Below are positions 26,790 to 36,237 of a stretch of 64,000 nt of DNA, in pieces. Below the pieces are notes generated by a model that did no database searches, was not told the DNA's origin, and saw nothing but the letters and a program-made list of their open reading frames with translations. Position 1 is the first letter of the stretch. Each line of letters begins with the position of its first letter. The DNA comes from Crocinitomix catalasitica ATCC 23190. Lineage in GTDB: Bacteria > Bacteroidota > Bacteroidia > Flavobacteriales_D > Crocinitomicaceae. The translations under genes were made by a program, and so were the position numbers. Where the stretch lies: NCBI RefSeq assembly GCF_000621625.1, contig NZ_KK211318.1, positions 146,205 through 210,204 of the forward strand, given 5' to 3'.

Positions 26790-27950
26790 ATGATAAAAGT
26801 TGGAATTATAGGTGCTGGTTCGATGGGGTCAGGTATTGCACAAGTTGCGTCACAATCGGGGCATGAGGTGGTATTATTTGATACAAATGAAGAGCAATTG
26901 TTAAAAGCAAAAGTGCAATTGGCAAAGATAATGGCACGTTTGGTTGAGAAGGAGAAAATTGATCGAGCAACAGCTGATGGAATTGAATCTCGAATTGTAT
27001 ACATTTCAGATATGAAAGGTTTTGCTGGAGCAGGACTTATTATTGAAGCGATTATTGAAAATTTAGAAATTAAAAAATCAGTATTCAAACAATTAGAAGG
27101 GATTGTTGATGACAATTGTATTTTGGCGTCAAATACGTCTTCCTTATCTATTGCATCAATCGCAGCGGCATGTGAAAAGTCTGACCGTGTAATTGGAATT
27201 CATTTTTTCAATCCTGCACCATTAATGCCATTGGTTGAAATTATTCCAGCAGTGCAAACTTCTGAAGCAACAACTAATTCGGCAAGAGCATTAATAGATT
27301 CGTGGAAAAAAGTGACGGTATTGGCAAAAGATACACCAGGTTTTATCGTGAATCGTGTAGCGAGACCATTCTATGGTGAAGCTTTAAAGATTTATGAAGA
27401 AGGAATTGCTGATTTTGCAACAATTGATTGGGCAATGACAACATTGGGAGGTTTTAGAATGGGACCTTTTACTTTAATGGATTATATCGGTAATGATATA
27501 AATTATACAGTAACTGAAACGGTATTCGCTGCTTTTTATTATGATGGAAGATATCGTCCTTCATTTACTCAGAAACGTCATTCTGAAGCAGGATGGTTAG
27601 GACGCAAATCGGGTAGGGGGTATTATAATTATGCTGAAGGAGCAGAAGTAATTCAACCAAATGAAGATAAGGTAGTAGGAGAAGTAATTTTAAATAGAAT
27701 TCTAGTATTATTAATCAATGAAGCGATAGATGCTGTATTCTTAAATATTGCTTCGGCAAAGGATGTTGACTTGGCGATGACCAAAGGTGTAAATTATCCT
27801 AAAGGATTATTAGCTTGGGGAAATGAGATTGGGTTAGAATATGTATTGAATCAATTAGATACTTTATACGATGCTTATCGTGACGAAAAATATAGAGCAA
27901 GTGTATTATTAAGAAGAATGGTTGCACAAAAAGAAACATTCGATCTTTAA
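26790..27950 (+). CDS. paaH: 3-Hydroxyacyl-CoA dehydrogenase, PaaH type
   Basis: The 386-residue enzyme has an NAD-binding GAGSMGSGIAQ at its N-terminus, DDNCILASNTSSLSI, and GIHFFNPAPLMPLVEI with the catalytic His. KDTPGFIVNRVARPFYGEAL joins the two domains. In phenylacetate degradation PaaH oxidises 3-hydroxyadipyl-CoA to 3-oxoadipyl-CoA. The pairing with PaaG at 1-bp spacing supports this role, but general fatty-acid use cannot be excluded. The C-terminal duplicate domain (about 300-380) is present, as in PaaH. Confidence 0.9.
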   Translation: MIKVGIIGAGSMGSGIAQVASQSGHEVVLFDTNEEQLLKAKVQLAKIMARLVEKEKIDRATADGIESRIVYISDMKGFAGAGLIIEAIIENLEIKKSVFKQLEGIVDDNCILASNTSSLSIASIAAACEKSDRVIGIHFFNPAPLMPLVEIIPAVQTSEATTNSARALIDSWKKVTVLAKDTPGFIVNRVARPFYGEALKIYEEGIADFATIDWAMTTLGGFRMGPFTLMDYIGNDINYTVTETVFAAFYYDGRYRPSFTQKRHSEAGWLGRKSGRGYYNYAEGAEVIQPNEDKVVGEVILNRILVLLINEAIDAVFLNIASAKDVDLAMTKGVNYPKGLLAWGNEIGLEYVLNQLDTLYDAYRDEKYRASVLLRRMVAQKETFDL

Positions 27951-27971
27951 GAAAAACGATTAAATACAAAT

Positions 27972-28001
27972 CCCTTTGCCTATTAGTGAAGGGCTTTTTT
28001 T
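27972..28001 (+). terminator. Terminator after paaH
   Basis: CCCTT (27972-27976) pairs with AAGGG (27989-27993), followed by C and seven T. It starts 22 bp after the paaH stop. The stem is short, but the T-run is good. Confidence 0.65.
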
Positions 28002-28050
28002 ATGTCCAAACCTTTCTAGTTTGGAGCGAAATTATATGACAAGTTACTGT

Positions 28051-28088
28051 ATAAAAAAAGGGCGTCCATCGAATGATGAACGCCCTTT
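28051..28088 (-). terminator. Strong terminator of the VPS10/BNR-type gene
   Basis: AAAGGGCGT (28057-28065) pairs with ACGCCCTTT (28080-28088), and inner CATC/GATG pairs continue the stem past one mismatch to a GAAT loop. On the minus strand the stem is followed by T residues. It sits 19 bp beyond the stop at 28107. Confidence 0.85.
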
Positions 28089-28106
28089 ATATTATAGTTA
28101 GACTAA

Positions 28107-31100
28107 TTATTTCTTAATAAACTTCGTAGTAGAAGTTGAAGAACCAGTTGTTAATCTTACGATATACGTTCCAGTTGTTAATTGATCTACACCGAATTTA
28201 ATTAAATTATTTCCAGCTGATAAGTTTTCTTTTTGTATTTCAAGAACAACTTGACCATTTAAGTTAAACACTTGAACTGTTGCTTTTGCATCACTTTCTA
28301 AGTCAAAAGAAATTGTAGCATCAGAAACTGCGGGATTTGGATAAAGTAATAGATTAGATTTGAACTCATCTTCTCTATCAGCGATTGGTTTAGTTGTACC
28401 TAAGAAAGTACTAGTACTCCAGATTCCACGTCCATGTGTTCCAATGTAAATCTCACCTGGTCTATAACAACCTTCATCCCACGTTCTCCAGTTTTGTCCG
28501 ATGTCATGTACTGGTGTATTACCGAAGTCACCAGAAACATTTTCCCAAGATGAACCACCTGTTTCAGTAGCATATACTCCGAATTCAGTAGCTACAAGCA
28601 TTGTATTTGGATCATTTCTTTCAATTACAATACCATAACAAGGAATTCCAGCCGGGAAATTCATGTCAGACCATGAAGAGCTTACAGCAGCAGCTACTCC
28701 TGTTGCAATTGTTGTCTCTAATACTCTTTCATCTTCACCAAATAGACCCAATGAAACAGCTAAATGATCAGGATCATCAATCGCTCCACTCGCAATACCA
28801 GTTACTGGAGCTCCACTGAAATTACCAATTCTTTCGAAAGAAGTAATCTGTGTATGGTCAGTTTCTCTAATATCCATTAAAGTATCAACACCAGCTTCAG
28901 GTGAATAAATACCGTTATAACCAGTTAAACGATAAAGTTGTCCATTCCATGTACCAGCGAATAAGTAATCGCCATCTTTAGAGAATTCTAATGTTGAAAC
29001 CGCTGATAAACCATCCGCAACTAAAATCCAATCCTCTCTAGGAGCAGAGAATCTTAATGCATTTCTTGTCATCCATATACCTTGGCCGTCACCTAATCCA
29101 AGAGCAAACCATGATTGGTAAGGATCTTGTACTGTTAATGTATCCCAAGAGATATTTGATAAATGCGTTTTATCACCCATGTCAATTTTCTGACCTGGAC
29201 GATCAGGATTACTTCCATAATAATGATCTTTAGCATAGATAGAGTCAATAATAATTGTATCATTTAAAGCAACAATTAATAAACTATCACCAAGATCTAA
29301 ATCTGGAGCACCTGAAATAAATGAAAATTCAACAATATCTAAATTAAATTCAGCACCAGTTAAAAGATCTCTTACAACTGGATCATCTTCAGTTAATGAA
29401 GGATCAAAATAAAGTGTATCGTCAAATACTACATCAATAGGTGAAGTGTAATTAATGATCATTTGAGAAGTCATAGAAGGTACTTCTACATTCTCACCTG
29501 TTTCATAAGCACGTTGTGGGATAAATTTAATTGAATCTTCAGATGCTAAATCGTTAGGATTTTCCCATAATTCAATTACCGTATAAAAGCTACCACAACC
29601 AGTTCCACCAATCATACCAGTAACACAACCATATTCTGATTCTAAATCAGGACCAAAAGTAGAAGCATTTGCACCTCTATCATTTGATCTGTACATAGAA
29701 GCAAAATAAACAGTACCAAAAGCTAAGTTTCTATTGATAAAAGAAATGTCAGCTGTAAAACCGTCACCGCCACCATATCTTTTATGTTCAGACCAAGTTG
29801 AATTATCGTGATAATTAACTGTAGTACCATTATCTTGAGCTCCACCAATTACGTCTCCATGAGCAGAGAAGCCCATTGCATAAAATTGTGTTACGTTATA
29901 TCCTCTGTTTGCATGGTGAAAATCTGGATCAATAGAAGTCTTTGCGTTGTCAGAAAAAGAAATACCTCCATCATTACCAATATAAAGTCTACCTAAATTA
30001 TCCCAAACCATTTCGTGGTTATCAGCGTGCACATATTTAAAACTTGTTGGAGAGTAAAACCATTGTGATACTCTTTTCCAGTTAACAGTACCTAAAGCCC
30101 ATGTATAACAATCAATACCACCTAATAAAATTCTATTTGGTGAACCAGGTACTACAGTAATAATATTATCGTAAGTACCTTGACCATTTCCTCCTGAAGA
30201 GAATGGAGCGAATGTTCCAGGTAAAGGACCTGTTACTTGATTATGACCTGGAGCAATTAATGACCAGTTCATTCCATTATCAGCCGAACGGTATACGCCA
30301 GTTAAAAAACTTGAAGCGGCAGAACAATAAACAACGTAGTTTCCGTCTAATCGCTCATGAGAAATAGCATATTCAAATCTTGAACCTGATGTTCCTATTG
30401 GATTTGGTAAATCTCCGTCACTTCTGTCTGAGAAAGTAACACCACCATCAGTTGATACATAAGTTTTTGTTCCAGCACCAGCATTTACAACAAGTAAAGT
30501 TCCATCTTTAGAGATAGCTAACGAAGTACAAGTACCACCGCCAATACCACCATCAATATCATATAAAACATCTGTAACTGGATCGTATTTTTTTAAACCA
30601 TCATTTGTTGCCATCCAAACGATATTATTAACATCGTCAGAAACAATTTCGTTGATAAATGTAAAATCTTCAGTTCCAGGAATTACTGACCATGATAAAT
30701 CTGCTGCTCTTTTATAAACACCATCACCATTAGCGCCAGAATCAACTGAACCAGATGTTCCAGAAACTCTTTCTTGTAAATGACCTGTAGCCACGTATAA
30801 AACTCCGTCAGGTGTTTGACAAATAGAAGAGATAGCAAGATTAGAAGTAAACTCCTCAACTCTTGTCCAGTTATTTGCACGAGTAACCGACTCAAATAAC
30901 CCTCCAGAAACAGATCCCGCATAAATATGCCCTTGATTCGTTCTGTCTATAGCAATAGCTCTTGTTCTACCACCAATATTGTCTGGACCTTCATCAATCC
31001 AATTAAATGTTGCTCTATTTTGAGGAATAGCATTAGCTTGAGCTCTAATTCTTTCCCAATTTTCTTTTGAAACGTCACCTTTCATCAATTCGTATAATTC

Positions 31101-31262
31101 GAATCTTTCTCCAAGGGTAGGATTGGCAAATTCAGCAGTAGCTCTAGGCTGATATGCTCCCTTTTCATCATCAGAGTTAATAAAGAACATGCCTGCGGCT
31201 AATGCCAGTACAGGTAAAGTCCCAAATAGTAATGCTTTTTTCTTCATATTTGTATTTTTCAT
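28107..31262 (-). CDS. Large VPS10/BNR-type propeller protein with T9SS type A domain
   Basis: The 1051-residue secreted protein begins with a signal region (Met-1 or, equally likely, Met-6 at 31247). Multiple Asp-box/BNR-like units are visible: VSTDGGVTFSD, RSADNGMNWSL, YIGNDGGISFSDN, ETGGSSWENVSG and TRNALRFSAPREDW. AIDRTNQGHIYAGSVSGGLFES is typical of sortilin-like (VPS10) exported propellers in Bacteroidota. The C-terminal type A sorting domain (LLYPNPAVSDATISF, VFNLNGQVVLEI, TTGTYIVRLTTG, TKFIKK) directs type IX secretion. The role is unknown. A strong terminator follows at 28051-28088. Confidence 0.9.
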   Translation of the reverse strand: MKNTNMKKKALLFGTLPVLALAAGMFFINSDDEKGAYQPRATAEFANPTLGERFELYELMKGDVSKENWERIRAQANAIPQNRATFNWIDEGPDNIGGRTRAIAIDRTNQGHIYAGSVSGGLFESVTRANNWTRVEEFTSNLAISSICQTPDGVLYVATGHLQERVSGTSGSVDSGANGDGVYKRAADLSWSVIPGTEDFTFINEIVSDDVNNIVWMATNDGLKKYDPVTDVLYDIDGGIGGGTCTSLAISKDGTLLVVNAGAGTKTYVSTDGGVTFSDRSDGDLPNPIGTSGSRFEYAISHERLDGNYVVYCSAASSFLTGVYRSADNGMNWSLIAPGHNQVTGPLPGTFAPFSSGGNGQGTYDNIITVVPGSPNRILLGGIDCYTWALGTVNWKRVSQWFYSPTSFKYVHADNHEMVWDNLGRLYIGNDGGISFSDNAKTSIDPDFHHANRGYNVTQFYAMGFSAHGDVIGGAQDNGTTVNYHDNSTWSEHKRYGGGDGFTADISFINRNLAFGTVYFASMYRSNDRGANASTFGPDLESEYGCVTGMIGGTGCGSFYTVIELWENPNDLASEDSIKFIPQRAYETGENVEVPSMTSQMIINYTSPIDVVFDDTLYFDPSLTEDDPVVRDLLTGAEFNLDIVEFSFISGAPDLDLGDSLLIVALNDTIIIDSIYAKDHYYGSNPDRPGQKIDMGDKTHLSNISWDTLTVQDPYQSWFALGLGDGQGIWMTRNALRFSAPREDWILVADGLSAVSTLEFSKDGDYLFAGTWNGQLYRLTGYNGIYSPEAGVDTLMDIRETDHTQITSFERIGNFSGAPVTGIASGAIDDPDHLAVSLGLFGEDERVLETTIATGVAAAVSSSWSDMNFPAGIPCYGIVIERNDPNTMLVATEFGVYATETGGSSWENVSGDFGNTPVHDIGQNWRTWDEGCYRPGEIYIGTHGRGIWSTSTFLGTTKPIADREDEFKSNLLLYPNPAVSDATISFDLESDAKATVQVFNLNGQVVLEIQKENLSAGNNLIKFGVDQLTTGTYIVRLTTGSSTSTTKFIKK

Positions 31263-31451
31263 CTAAGCGCGTTTAGAGCGACTAATATACAACTAATATC
31301 TTAAAACTTATGCGTCGACTATCTTCGAAAACTAAATTTGTTTTGACCCAAATCAGCTGAATACCGACGGCATTAAAGTAATAGCAGAATAATTATTTGT
31401 ACAATACCCACATTTTAAAGCTAATATCGATATTATTTTTTATGTTTCTAT

Positions 31452-31490
31452 AGAGGGATGTATCAATTTCTTACAAAATTATACATCTCT
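31452..31490. repeat. Inverted repeat downstream of lipA
   Basis: AGAG(GG)ATGTAT and ATACATCTCT can pair with a two-base bulge and a loop of about 17 nt. It lies between the lipA stop (31523) and the start of the next gene. There is no T-run, so termination is uncertain. Confidence 0.4.
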
Positions 31491-31522
31491 ATTATTTTTA
31501 ATCTATTAATAGGTAAATTGAT

Positions 31523-32410
31523 TTAGAACAAATGCTTCTCAGCATGATATGACGAACGTACCAATGGTCCACTTTCAACAAATCTGAATCCTTTTTTCAA
31601 AGCATATTCTCTATAAGTATCAAATTGTTCTGGTGTCACAAATTCTACAATCGGTAAATGTTTAGGTGTTGGTTGTAAATATTGTCCCATTGTTAAAATG
31701 TCACAGCCAACATTACTTAAATCATCTATCGTTTCGTAAACTTCAGCCTCGGTTTCTCCTAAGCCAAGCATAATGCCTGATTTAGTTTTCATTCCACCTT
31801 TTTTTAAACGAACAAGTACCTCAAGGCTTCTATCGTATTTCGCTTGAATTCGAACTTGTTTTGTCAAACGTCGAACAGTTTCCAGATTGTGTGAAACAAC
31901 CTCTGGTCCAACTTTAATAATTTCAGCTAAGTTTTCCCAATGTCCTCCAAAATCAGGGATCAGTGTTTCCATTGTTGTACCAGGACTTTTACGACGAATA
32001 GATTTTACAGTCGCCACCCAAATAGATGCACCTCCATCTTTTAAATCATCGCGATCAACAGAGGTAATTACAGCATGTTTTATTTTCATTAGCTGTATTG
32101 ATTGAGCGACTTTTGCTGGCTCAAATATGTCTGCTTCTAATGGTTTACCGGTCGTAACAGCACAGAATCCACATGAGCGCGTACAAATATTTCCTAAAAT
32201 CATAAATGTTGCCGTGCCTTCACCCCAGCATTCACCCATATTAGGACAATTACCACTCTCACAAATAGTATGTAATTTATGCTCGTCTACTAACCCTCTA
32301 ACTTTTTTATAATTTTCACCCGTAGGCAATTTTACTCGTAACCAACTTGGTTTTTTTATGCGTACACCACTTTTATTGGTCGTTTCTTTATCTTTTACAC
32401 TTAATTCCAT
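31523..32410 (-). CDS. lipA: Lipoyl synthase
   Basis: The 295-residue radical SAM enzyme inserts two sulfur atoms into octanoyl-lysine or octanoyl-protein. The auxiliary [4Fe-4S] cluster motif [12 protein letters not shown] (CX4CX5C), the radical SAM motif CTRSCGFC (CX3CX2C) and the C-terminal RSSYHA are all present. Length is normal. It follows the outer-membrane protein gene by 6 bp on the same strand, an unexpected partner for a cofactor gene, so both are likely read from the promoter at 33163-33190. Confidence 0.97.
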   Translation of the reverse strand: MELSVKDKETTNKSGVRIKKPSWLRVKLPTGENYKKVRGLVDEHKLHTICESGNCPNMGECWGEGTATFMILGNICTRSCGFCAVTTGKPLEADIFEPAKVAQSIQLMKIKHAVITSVDRDDLKDGGASIWVATVKSIRRKSPGTTMETLIPDFGGHWENLAEIIKVGPEVVSHNLETVRRLTKQVRIQAKYDRSLEVLVRLKKGGMKTKSGIMLGLGETEAEVYETIDDLSNVGCDILTMGQYLQPTPKHLPIVEFVTPEQFDTYREYALKKGFRFVESGPLVRSSYHAEKHLF

Positions 32411-32416
32411 TGCACT

Positions 32417-33157
32417 TTAATATAGTTTTTGACCTAAATTGAATTGCAGATATAAAACACCAAAAATGTTTTTGCCTGCATTGTTATTTAATAAAACGAT
32501 AGGACTTCCTGTCATATAATCAATCATAATTCCGACCTCTCCACCACTAATATTATCTTTTTTTGTAGAGAAATTAAAATCAATTCCAAGCTTAGCAAAG
32601 CCACCAACTCTAATTTTAGCTTCGCTTAATCCTTTAAAATAGTTCGATCGAGAGTTAATATTTTCAGTATTGTGTACAGTCGGATCGTACTTTTCGTCAA
32701 GCAGCGGTGAATTGAATTTTTGAATGCGCAGATAAACTGGTTTTAAGATTCCAAAAGATGGGCCAATAGACCATTTTGCCGAAATTTCAATACCTTCTTC
32801 TCTACTGGCTTTGTACATTACGCGCTTTCCGCCATATGTTGGTCGAATATTTACTAGGGATTCAAGTTTACCATAATAATAGCCTCTCGAATTACTGTTG
32901 GGATTGAAAATTTTAAATTCTTTTGGATGACGAATATTCGTAACAGTTAAACTGATTAAATTCTTGTATTTATAATTCTTCTGAAAACCGTAGTCGAAAG
33001 CAAATCCCCAACCTGTTGCTCCGTTATTGGCATTGAAGTTTATGCCAAAGGTATAATCTTTACGCATCACTGTATTGCCATCTTCTTTGTCCAATTCTTG
33101 TGCTATGCCAGTTGACATAACAAAAGTTAAAAGGATACATAAGTATTTTTGAAGCAT
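32417..33157 (-). CDS. Hypothetical outer-membrane beta-barrel protein
   Basis: Met at 33157 gives the best signal peptide (MLQKYLCILLTFVMSTGIAQ). A longer frame reaches 33190. The 246-residue mature protein shows alternating beta-strands (TFGINFNANNGATGWGFAFD, LISLTVTNIRHP, ISAKWSIGPSFGILKPVY, GVLYLQFNLGQKLY), ending in an aromatic residue as barrel proteins do. I recognise no named family. It is the first gene of a unit with lipA. Confidence 0.7.
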   Translation of the reverse strand: MLQKYLCILLTFVMSTGIAQELDKEDGNTVMRKDYTFGINFNANNGATGWGFAFDYGFQKNYKYKNLISLTVTNIRHPKEFKIFNPNSNSRGYYYGKLESLVNIRPTYGGKRVMYKASREEGIEISAKWSIGPSFGILKPVYLRIQKFNSPLLDEKYDPTVHNTENINSRSNYFKGLSEAKIRVGGFAKLGIDFNFSTKKDNISGGEVGIMIDYMTGSPIVLLNNNAGKNIFGVLYLQFNLGQKLY

Positions 33158-33162
33158 AGGTA

Positions 33163-33190
33163 CAAATTTAATGAATTCTTGTTGAGTCAA
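33163..33190 (-). promoter_or_regulatory. Promoter of the barrel protein-lipA unit
   Basis: Read on the minus strand, TTG (33188-33190), a 17-nt spacer, then TAAATTTG (33163-33170) match the -33/-7 arrangement. The ATG follows after only 5 nt, predicting a leaderless mRNA. This also supports the 33157 start, since the longer frame would begin inside the promoter. Confidence 0.7.
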
Positions 33191-33358
33191 CTACTCTTTT
33201 ATCAAACAAACATTATAATATGTATTAAATTTTTTACAAGTGAACGGTTAATTATTGAACTAAGGAATAAAAATAGGGGAATTAATTTGATTGTGTATCA
33301 ATAATAATCTAGTGTGATTTTGTCAAATTAAGGATCGAAGTGAGATGGGAAAATGATG

Positions 33359-33880
33359 TTATTCCTCTTCAGTCGAAAAAAGTGTTTTCCTAAATAAATC
33401 GCTGTATTCTAAAGCAGGGATAGTTTTTAACGAGGTCGCTTTAAGGGGCTGATATAATAATGATTCGGTTTTTAAATCATCTGGAATAAATTTACTTTTT
33501 TCATCATAAGATTCTAGAATAACTAAAATAGCGCTTAGAATAAATACCATTTTTGTGATACCGAAAACCATACCTGCAAACTTATTCAGGGTGCCTAATG
33601 CGACCAGTTTCAAACCTTGTTCCACCATTTTACCTGCAAAATAAACCATGGCGCCAATCGCTAAAAATGTTAATGTAAAAGAAACGACAGGAAGGTACTC
33701 GCTATCCAAACCAACCTGTACTTTTAAAAAGTTTGCCGCGTAATCAGAAAAATGAATTCCACCGTAGATGCCTAGTAATAGCGCTAGCAAAGTGAAAAGT
33801 TCGATAACCAGCCCTTTTTTAAATCCGCGCCAAGCACTTACAATAATTGGAATTAAAAATATAAAATCGAGGTAATTCAT
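33359..33880 (-). CDS. CvpA-family membrane protein
   Basis: The protein has 173 residues from ATG at 33880 (an alternative start lies at 33889). It has four hydrophobic segments in the first 120 residues. MNYLDFIFLIPIIVSAWRGFKKG and FAGMVFGITKMVFILSAILV are typical of the CvpA family, inner-membrane proteins linked to colicin V production and envelope stress in E. coli. The role in Bacteroidota is unknown. TATTTTTG ends 6 nt before the ATG. Confidence 0.85.
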   Translation of the reverse strand: MNYLDFIFLIPIIVSAWRGFKKGLVIELFTLLALLLGIYGGIHFSDYAANFLKVQVGLDSEYLPVVSFTLTFLAIGAMVYFAGKMVEQGLKLVALGTLNKFAGMVFGITKMVFILSAILVILESYDEKSKFIPDDLKTESLLYQPLKATSLKTIPALEYSDLFRKTLFSTEEE

Positions 33881-33886
33881 TTTTAA

Positions 33887-33894
33887 CAAAAATA
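33887..33894 (-). promoter_or_regulatory. -7 element 6 nt before the cvpA-like start
   Basis: The minus strand reads TATTTTTG, then six bases, then ATG. A clear -33 element is not seen. A leaderless transcript is predicted, and this favours the 33880 start over 33889. Confidence 0.5.
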
Positions 33895-33958
33895 ATTCAG
33901 AACTTTGTACCTGTTAATATGTACTGTTTAACTTTCAAACAAAAGACTGTTTATAGAG

Positions 33959-34312
33959 ATGGATTACGCGTTAGAATTGAAATTCCAGGAATTGATTAAA
34001 AAACTTGAAGTTAAATTCGGGGAAGGGCTTGAATTGGATACCGTACTTTTATTGGTTGGTATTCAAGAATTAGGCAAGGGTTATAAAGATTTCTCAAAGG
34101 ATGAAAAAATGAATTTGATGCATATAGCAATTTGCACAATTCTAGAACCTTATGGTGTCTATCGGTTTATATCGAACGATGAAGACGGTTGGCCTCATTA
34201 TGAAAAGTTGAAAGCAATTCCGCATATTGCTGGTCGTGAACAGGAACATTTATTGAAGGAAGCGACCATCGGATATTTTGAAACAAACGAGTACGTAGCG
34301 CCAAACGAATAG
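33959..34312 (+). CDS. Conserved small cytosolic protein of unknown function
   Basis: The 117-residue product has no signal or membrane segment. It is mostly helical (KFQELIKKLEVKFGEGLELDTVLLLVGIQELGKGY), then carries YGVYRFISNDEDGWPHYEKL. I do not recognise a named family. The gene precedes rseP by 88 bp on the same strand, but a TATCTTTG element in the gap suggests rseP has its own promoter. Confidence 0.7.
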   Translation: MDYALELKFQELIKKLEVKFGEGLELDTVLLLVGIQELGKGYKDFSKDEKMNLMHIAICTILEPYGVYRFISNDEDGWPHYEKLKAIPHIAGREQEHLLKEATIGYFETNEYVAPNE

Positions 34313-34373
34313 GTTTATCTCTCTCCAATCGGTTAAAAAAATAAAAATCGTTTCGATTAGCCAATCTAAACCT

Positions 34374-34381
34374 TATCTTTG
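34374..34381 (+). promoter_or_regulatory. -7 element upstream of rseP
   Basis: TATCTTTG matches TAnnTTTG and lies 19 nt before the rseP ATG. A weak TTTCG about 18 nt upstream may stand for the -33 element. Confidence 0.45.
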
Positions 34382-34400
34382 TGCCTTAAAATTTTAGTGA

Positions 34401-35714
34401 ATGGAAATTCTAATCAAAGCGGGGCAACTTATTTTAAGTTTATCCATATTAATTGTTTTACACGAATTTGGACATTATCTTCCTGCAAGATGGTTCAAAA
34501 CAAGGGTTGAAAAATTCTACTTATTTTTTGATTATAAATTTTCTTTATTTAAGAAAAAAATTGGTGATACCGAATGGGGAATTGGTTGGATACCCTTAGG
34601 TGGATATGTGAAAATTTCTGGTATGATCGACGAGTCGATGGAAAAAGAACAAATGGCATTACCGCCTCAACCGTACGAATTCAGATCTAAACCAGCATGG
34701 CAACGATTAATCATTATGATTGGCGGTGTAGTTGTGAATTTAATTGTTGGTGTAATTATTTATATCGGTGTATTGTTGGTTTGGGGAGATGATTACGTTG
34801 CTCCTGAAGATATTGCAAACGGTTATTCATTCCATGAAATTTATAAGGAAGTAGGTTTTGTAGATGGGGATGATATTGTGGCAATAAACGGTGAGAAAAT
34901 TCATGATGTTGGTGATATCAATAAAACTATTTTATTACGTGGTGCCGAAGTTGTAACAATTACAAGAGCAGGGGAGCAGTTGGATATCCAGTTACCTGAA
35001 GATATTGACATGATTGCTTTCAAGTCGAGTGCAATGAATGGTATTACGCCTAGATTTTCATCCTTAATTGATTCTGTTATTATTGATAGACCAGCAAAAC
35101 AAGCAGGTTTAGAGAATGGTGATCGTGTCATTGCTGTAGATGGTCAAGAGATTGCTTACTGGAATGAGTTCACTGATGCTGTTCAAAGTCGACCAAATGA
35201 AACTTTAGAGATTATTGTAGATAGAGCTGGCGAAACTGTTCGCGCTCAAGTTGAAACAGATTCGTTAGGTACGATCGGTGTTAGTACTGCTGGTTTGTCA
35301 GAATCAATTGTATCACATACGGATTATACTTTCATGACAGCGATACCTGGTGGTCTTAAATTAGGAATGAATTCATTAAGTGATTATGTATCACAATTAA
35401 AGTTTTTATTCACTAAAAAAGGAGCACAAAGTATTGGTGGATTCGGTGCATTTGGTTCTTTATTCTCACCAACTTGGGATTGGCATGTGTTCTGGATGAT
35501 GACGGCATTTATTTCTATCATGTTAGCATTTATGAACTTCTTACCAATACCTGCCTTAGATGGTGGACATATCATGTTCTTAATGTATGAAATAATCTCT
35601 GGTAGAAAACCTAATGAGAAATTCATGGAATATGCACAAATGGCTGGAATCATTCTATTGTTAGGTCTTTTGATCTATGCAAATGGGAATGATATTGTTA
35701 AAGCATTTTTCTAA
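34401..35714 (+). CDS. rseP: Site-2 protease RseP (RIP zinc metalloprotease)
   Basis: The 437-residue membrane protease cleaves anti-sigma factors and other single-pass proteins inside the membrane. The zinc site HEFGH is at residues 21-25, with the second motif FLPIPALDGGHI (the LDG Asp ligand) near residue 385. Two PDZ regions lie between them (GFVDGDDIVAINGEKI and GLENGDRVIAVDGQEI). Length and layout match RseP. The sigma factor it controls is not in this window. A strong terminator follows. Confidence 0.95.
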   Translation: MEILIKAGQLILSLSILIVLHEFGHYLPARWFKTRVEKFYLFFDYKFSLFKKKIGDTEWGIGWIPLGGYVKISGMIDESMEKEQMALPPQPYEFRSKPAWQRLIIMIGGVVVNLIVGVIIYIGVLLVWGDDYVAPEDIANGYSFHEIYKEVGFVDGDDIVAINGEKIHDVGDINKTILLRGAEVVTITRAGEQLDIQLPEDIDMIAFKSSAMNGITPRFSSLIDSVIIDRPAKQAGLENGDRVIAVDGQEIAYWNEFTDAVQSRPNETLEIIVDRAGETVRAQVETDSLGTIGVSTAGLSESIVSHTDYTFMTAIPGGLKLGMNSLSDYVSQLKFLFTKKGAQSIGGFGAFGSLFSPTWDWHVFWMMTAFISIMLAFMNFLPIPALDGGHIMFLMYEIISGRKPNEKFMEYAQMAGIILLLGLLIYANGNDIVKAFF

Positions 35715-35736
35715 ATAATATATTTTTACATAATCT

Positions 35737-35771
35737 AAGTCCTGTAGTCTAGAACTGCAGGACTTTTTTTT
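35737..35771 (+). terminator. Strong terminator of rseP
   Basis: AAGTCCTGTAGT (35737-35748) pairs with ACTGCAGGACTT (35754-35765), a 12-bp stem with one G-T pair, followed by eight T. It lies 22 bp after the rseP stop. From 35772 to 36187 I see no gene. Short open frames there lack coding character. Confidence 0.9.
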
Positions 35772-36187
35772 GTTTTATATATTCCAAGAATTAAGACATT
35801 TACACTGAGATCGCTTGCATGAATAATTATCAAATGAATCATAGCAATCGAATTGACTAGGCTTGATGGAAGAAGATTTAATGACTTATCAATCAAATGC
35901 CAGAATAGCGGGCTTACTATTCTCATTCAACCTTTAGCGCAATGTTGTACCACAGGAATTAGCATTTAAATAGCAAGGTAAGAGGGGAGAGTGGGTGTTG
36001 GACACAACTGAATTCGATTTCCATATTGTAAATTCGGTTTGCTTAAGTGTTTTACTTTATAAAGAAAGTCATTATCTACCTATGCCTTAAAATGAAATTC
36101 AAATGACAAGCGTGTCTGCTTTTGTTCGTTTTACGGTTCCTTGCGAAATCAATAATAATAGCTGGAATGATAGTAGGATATATGGGC

Positions 36188-36214
36188 AAAAAAAAGACCG
36201 GATAAATCCAGTCT
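36188..36214 (-). terminator. Terminator of the OmpA-family gene at 36238
   Basis: On the minus strand AGACTGGAT and ATCCGGTCT pair around a 2-nt loop, with one T-G pair, and are followed by a T-run (36188-36194). It lies 23 bp beyond the stop codon at 36238. Confidence 0.8.
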
Positions 36215-36237
36215 CTTTTCATTTGAAATATTTTGAA

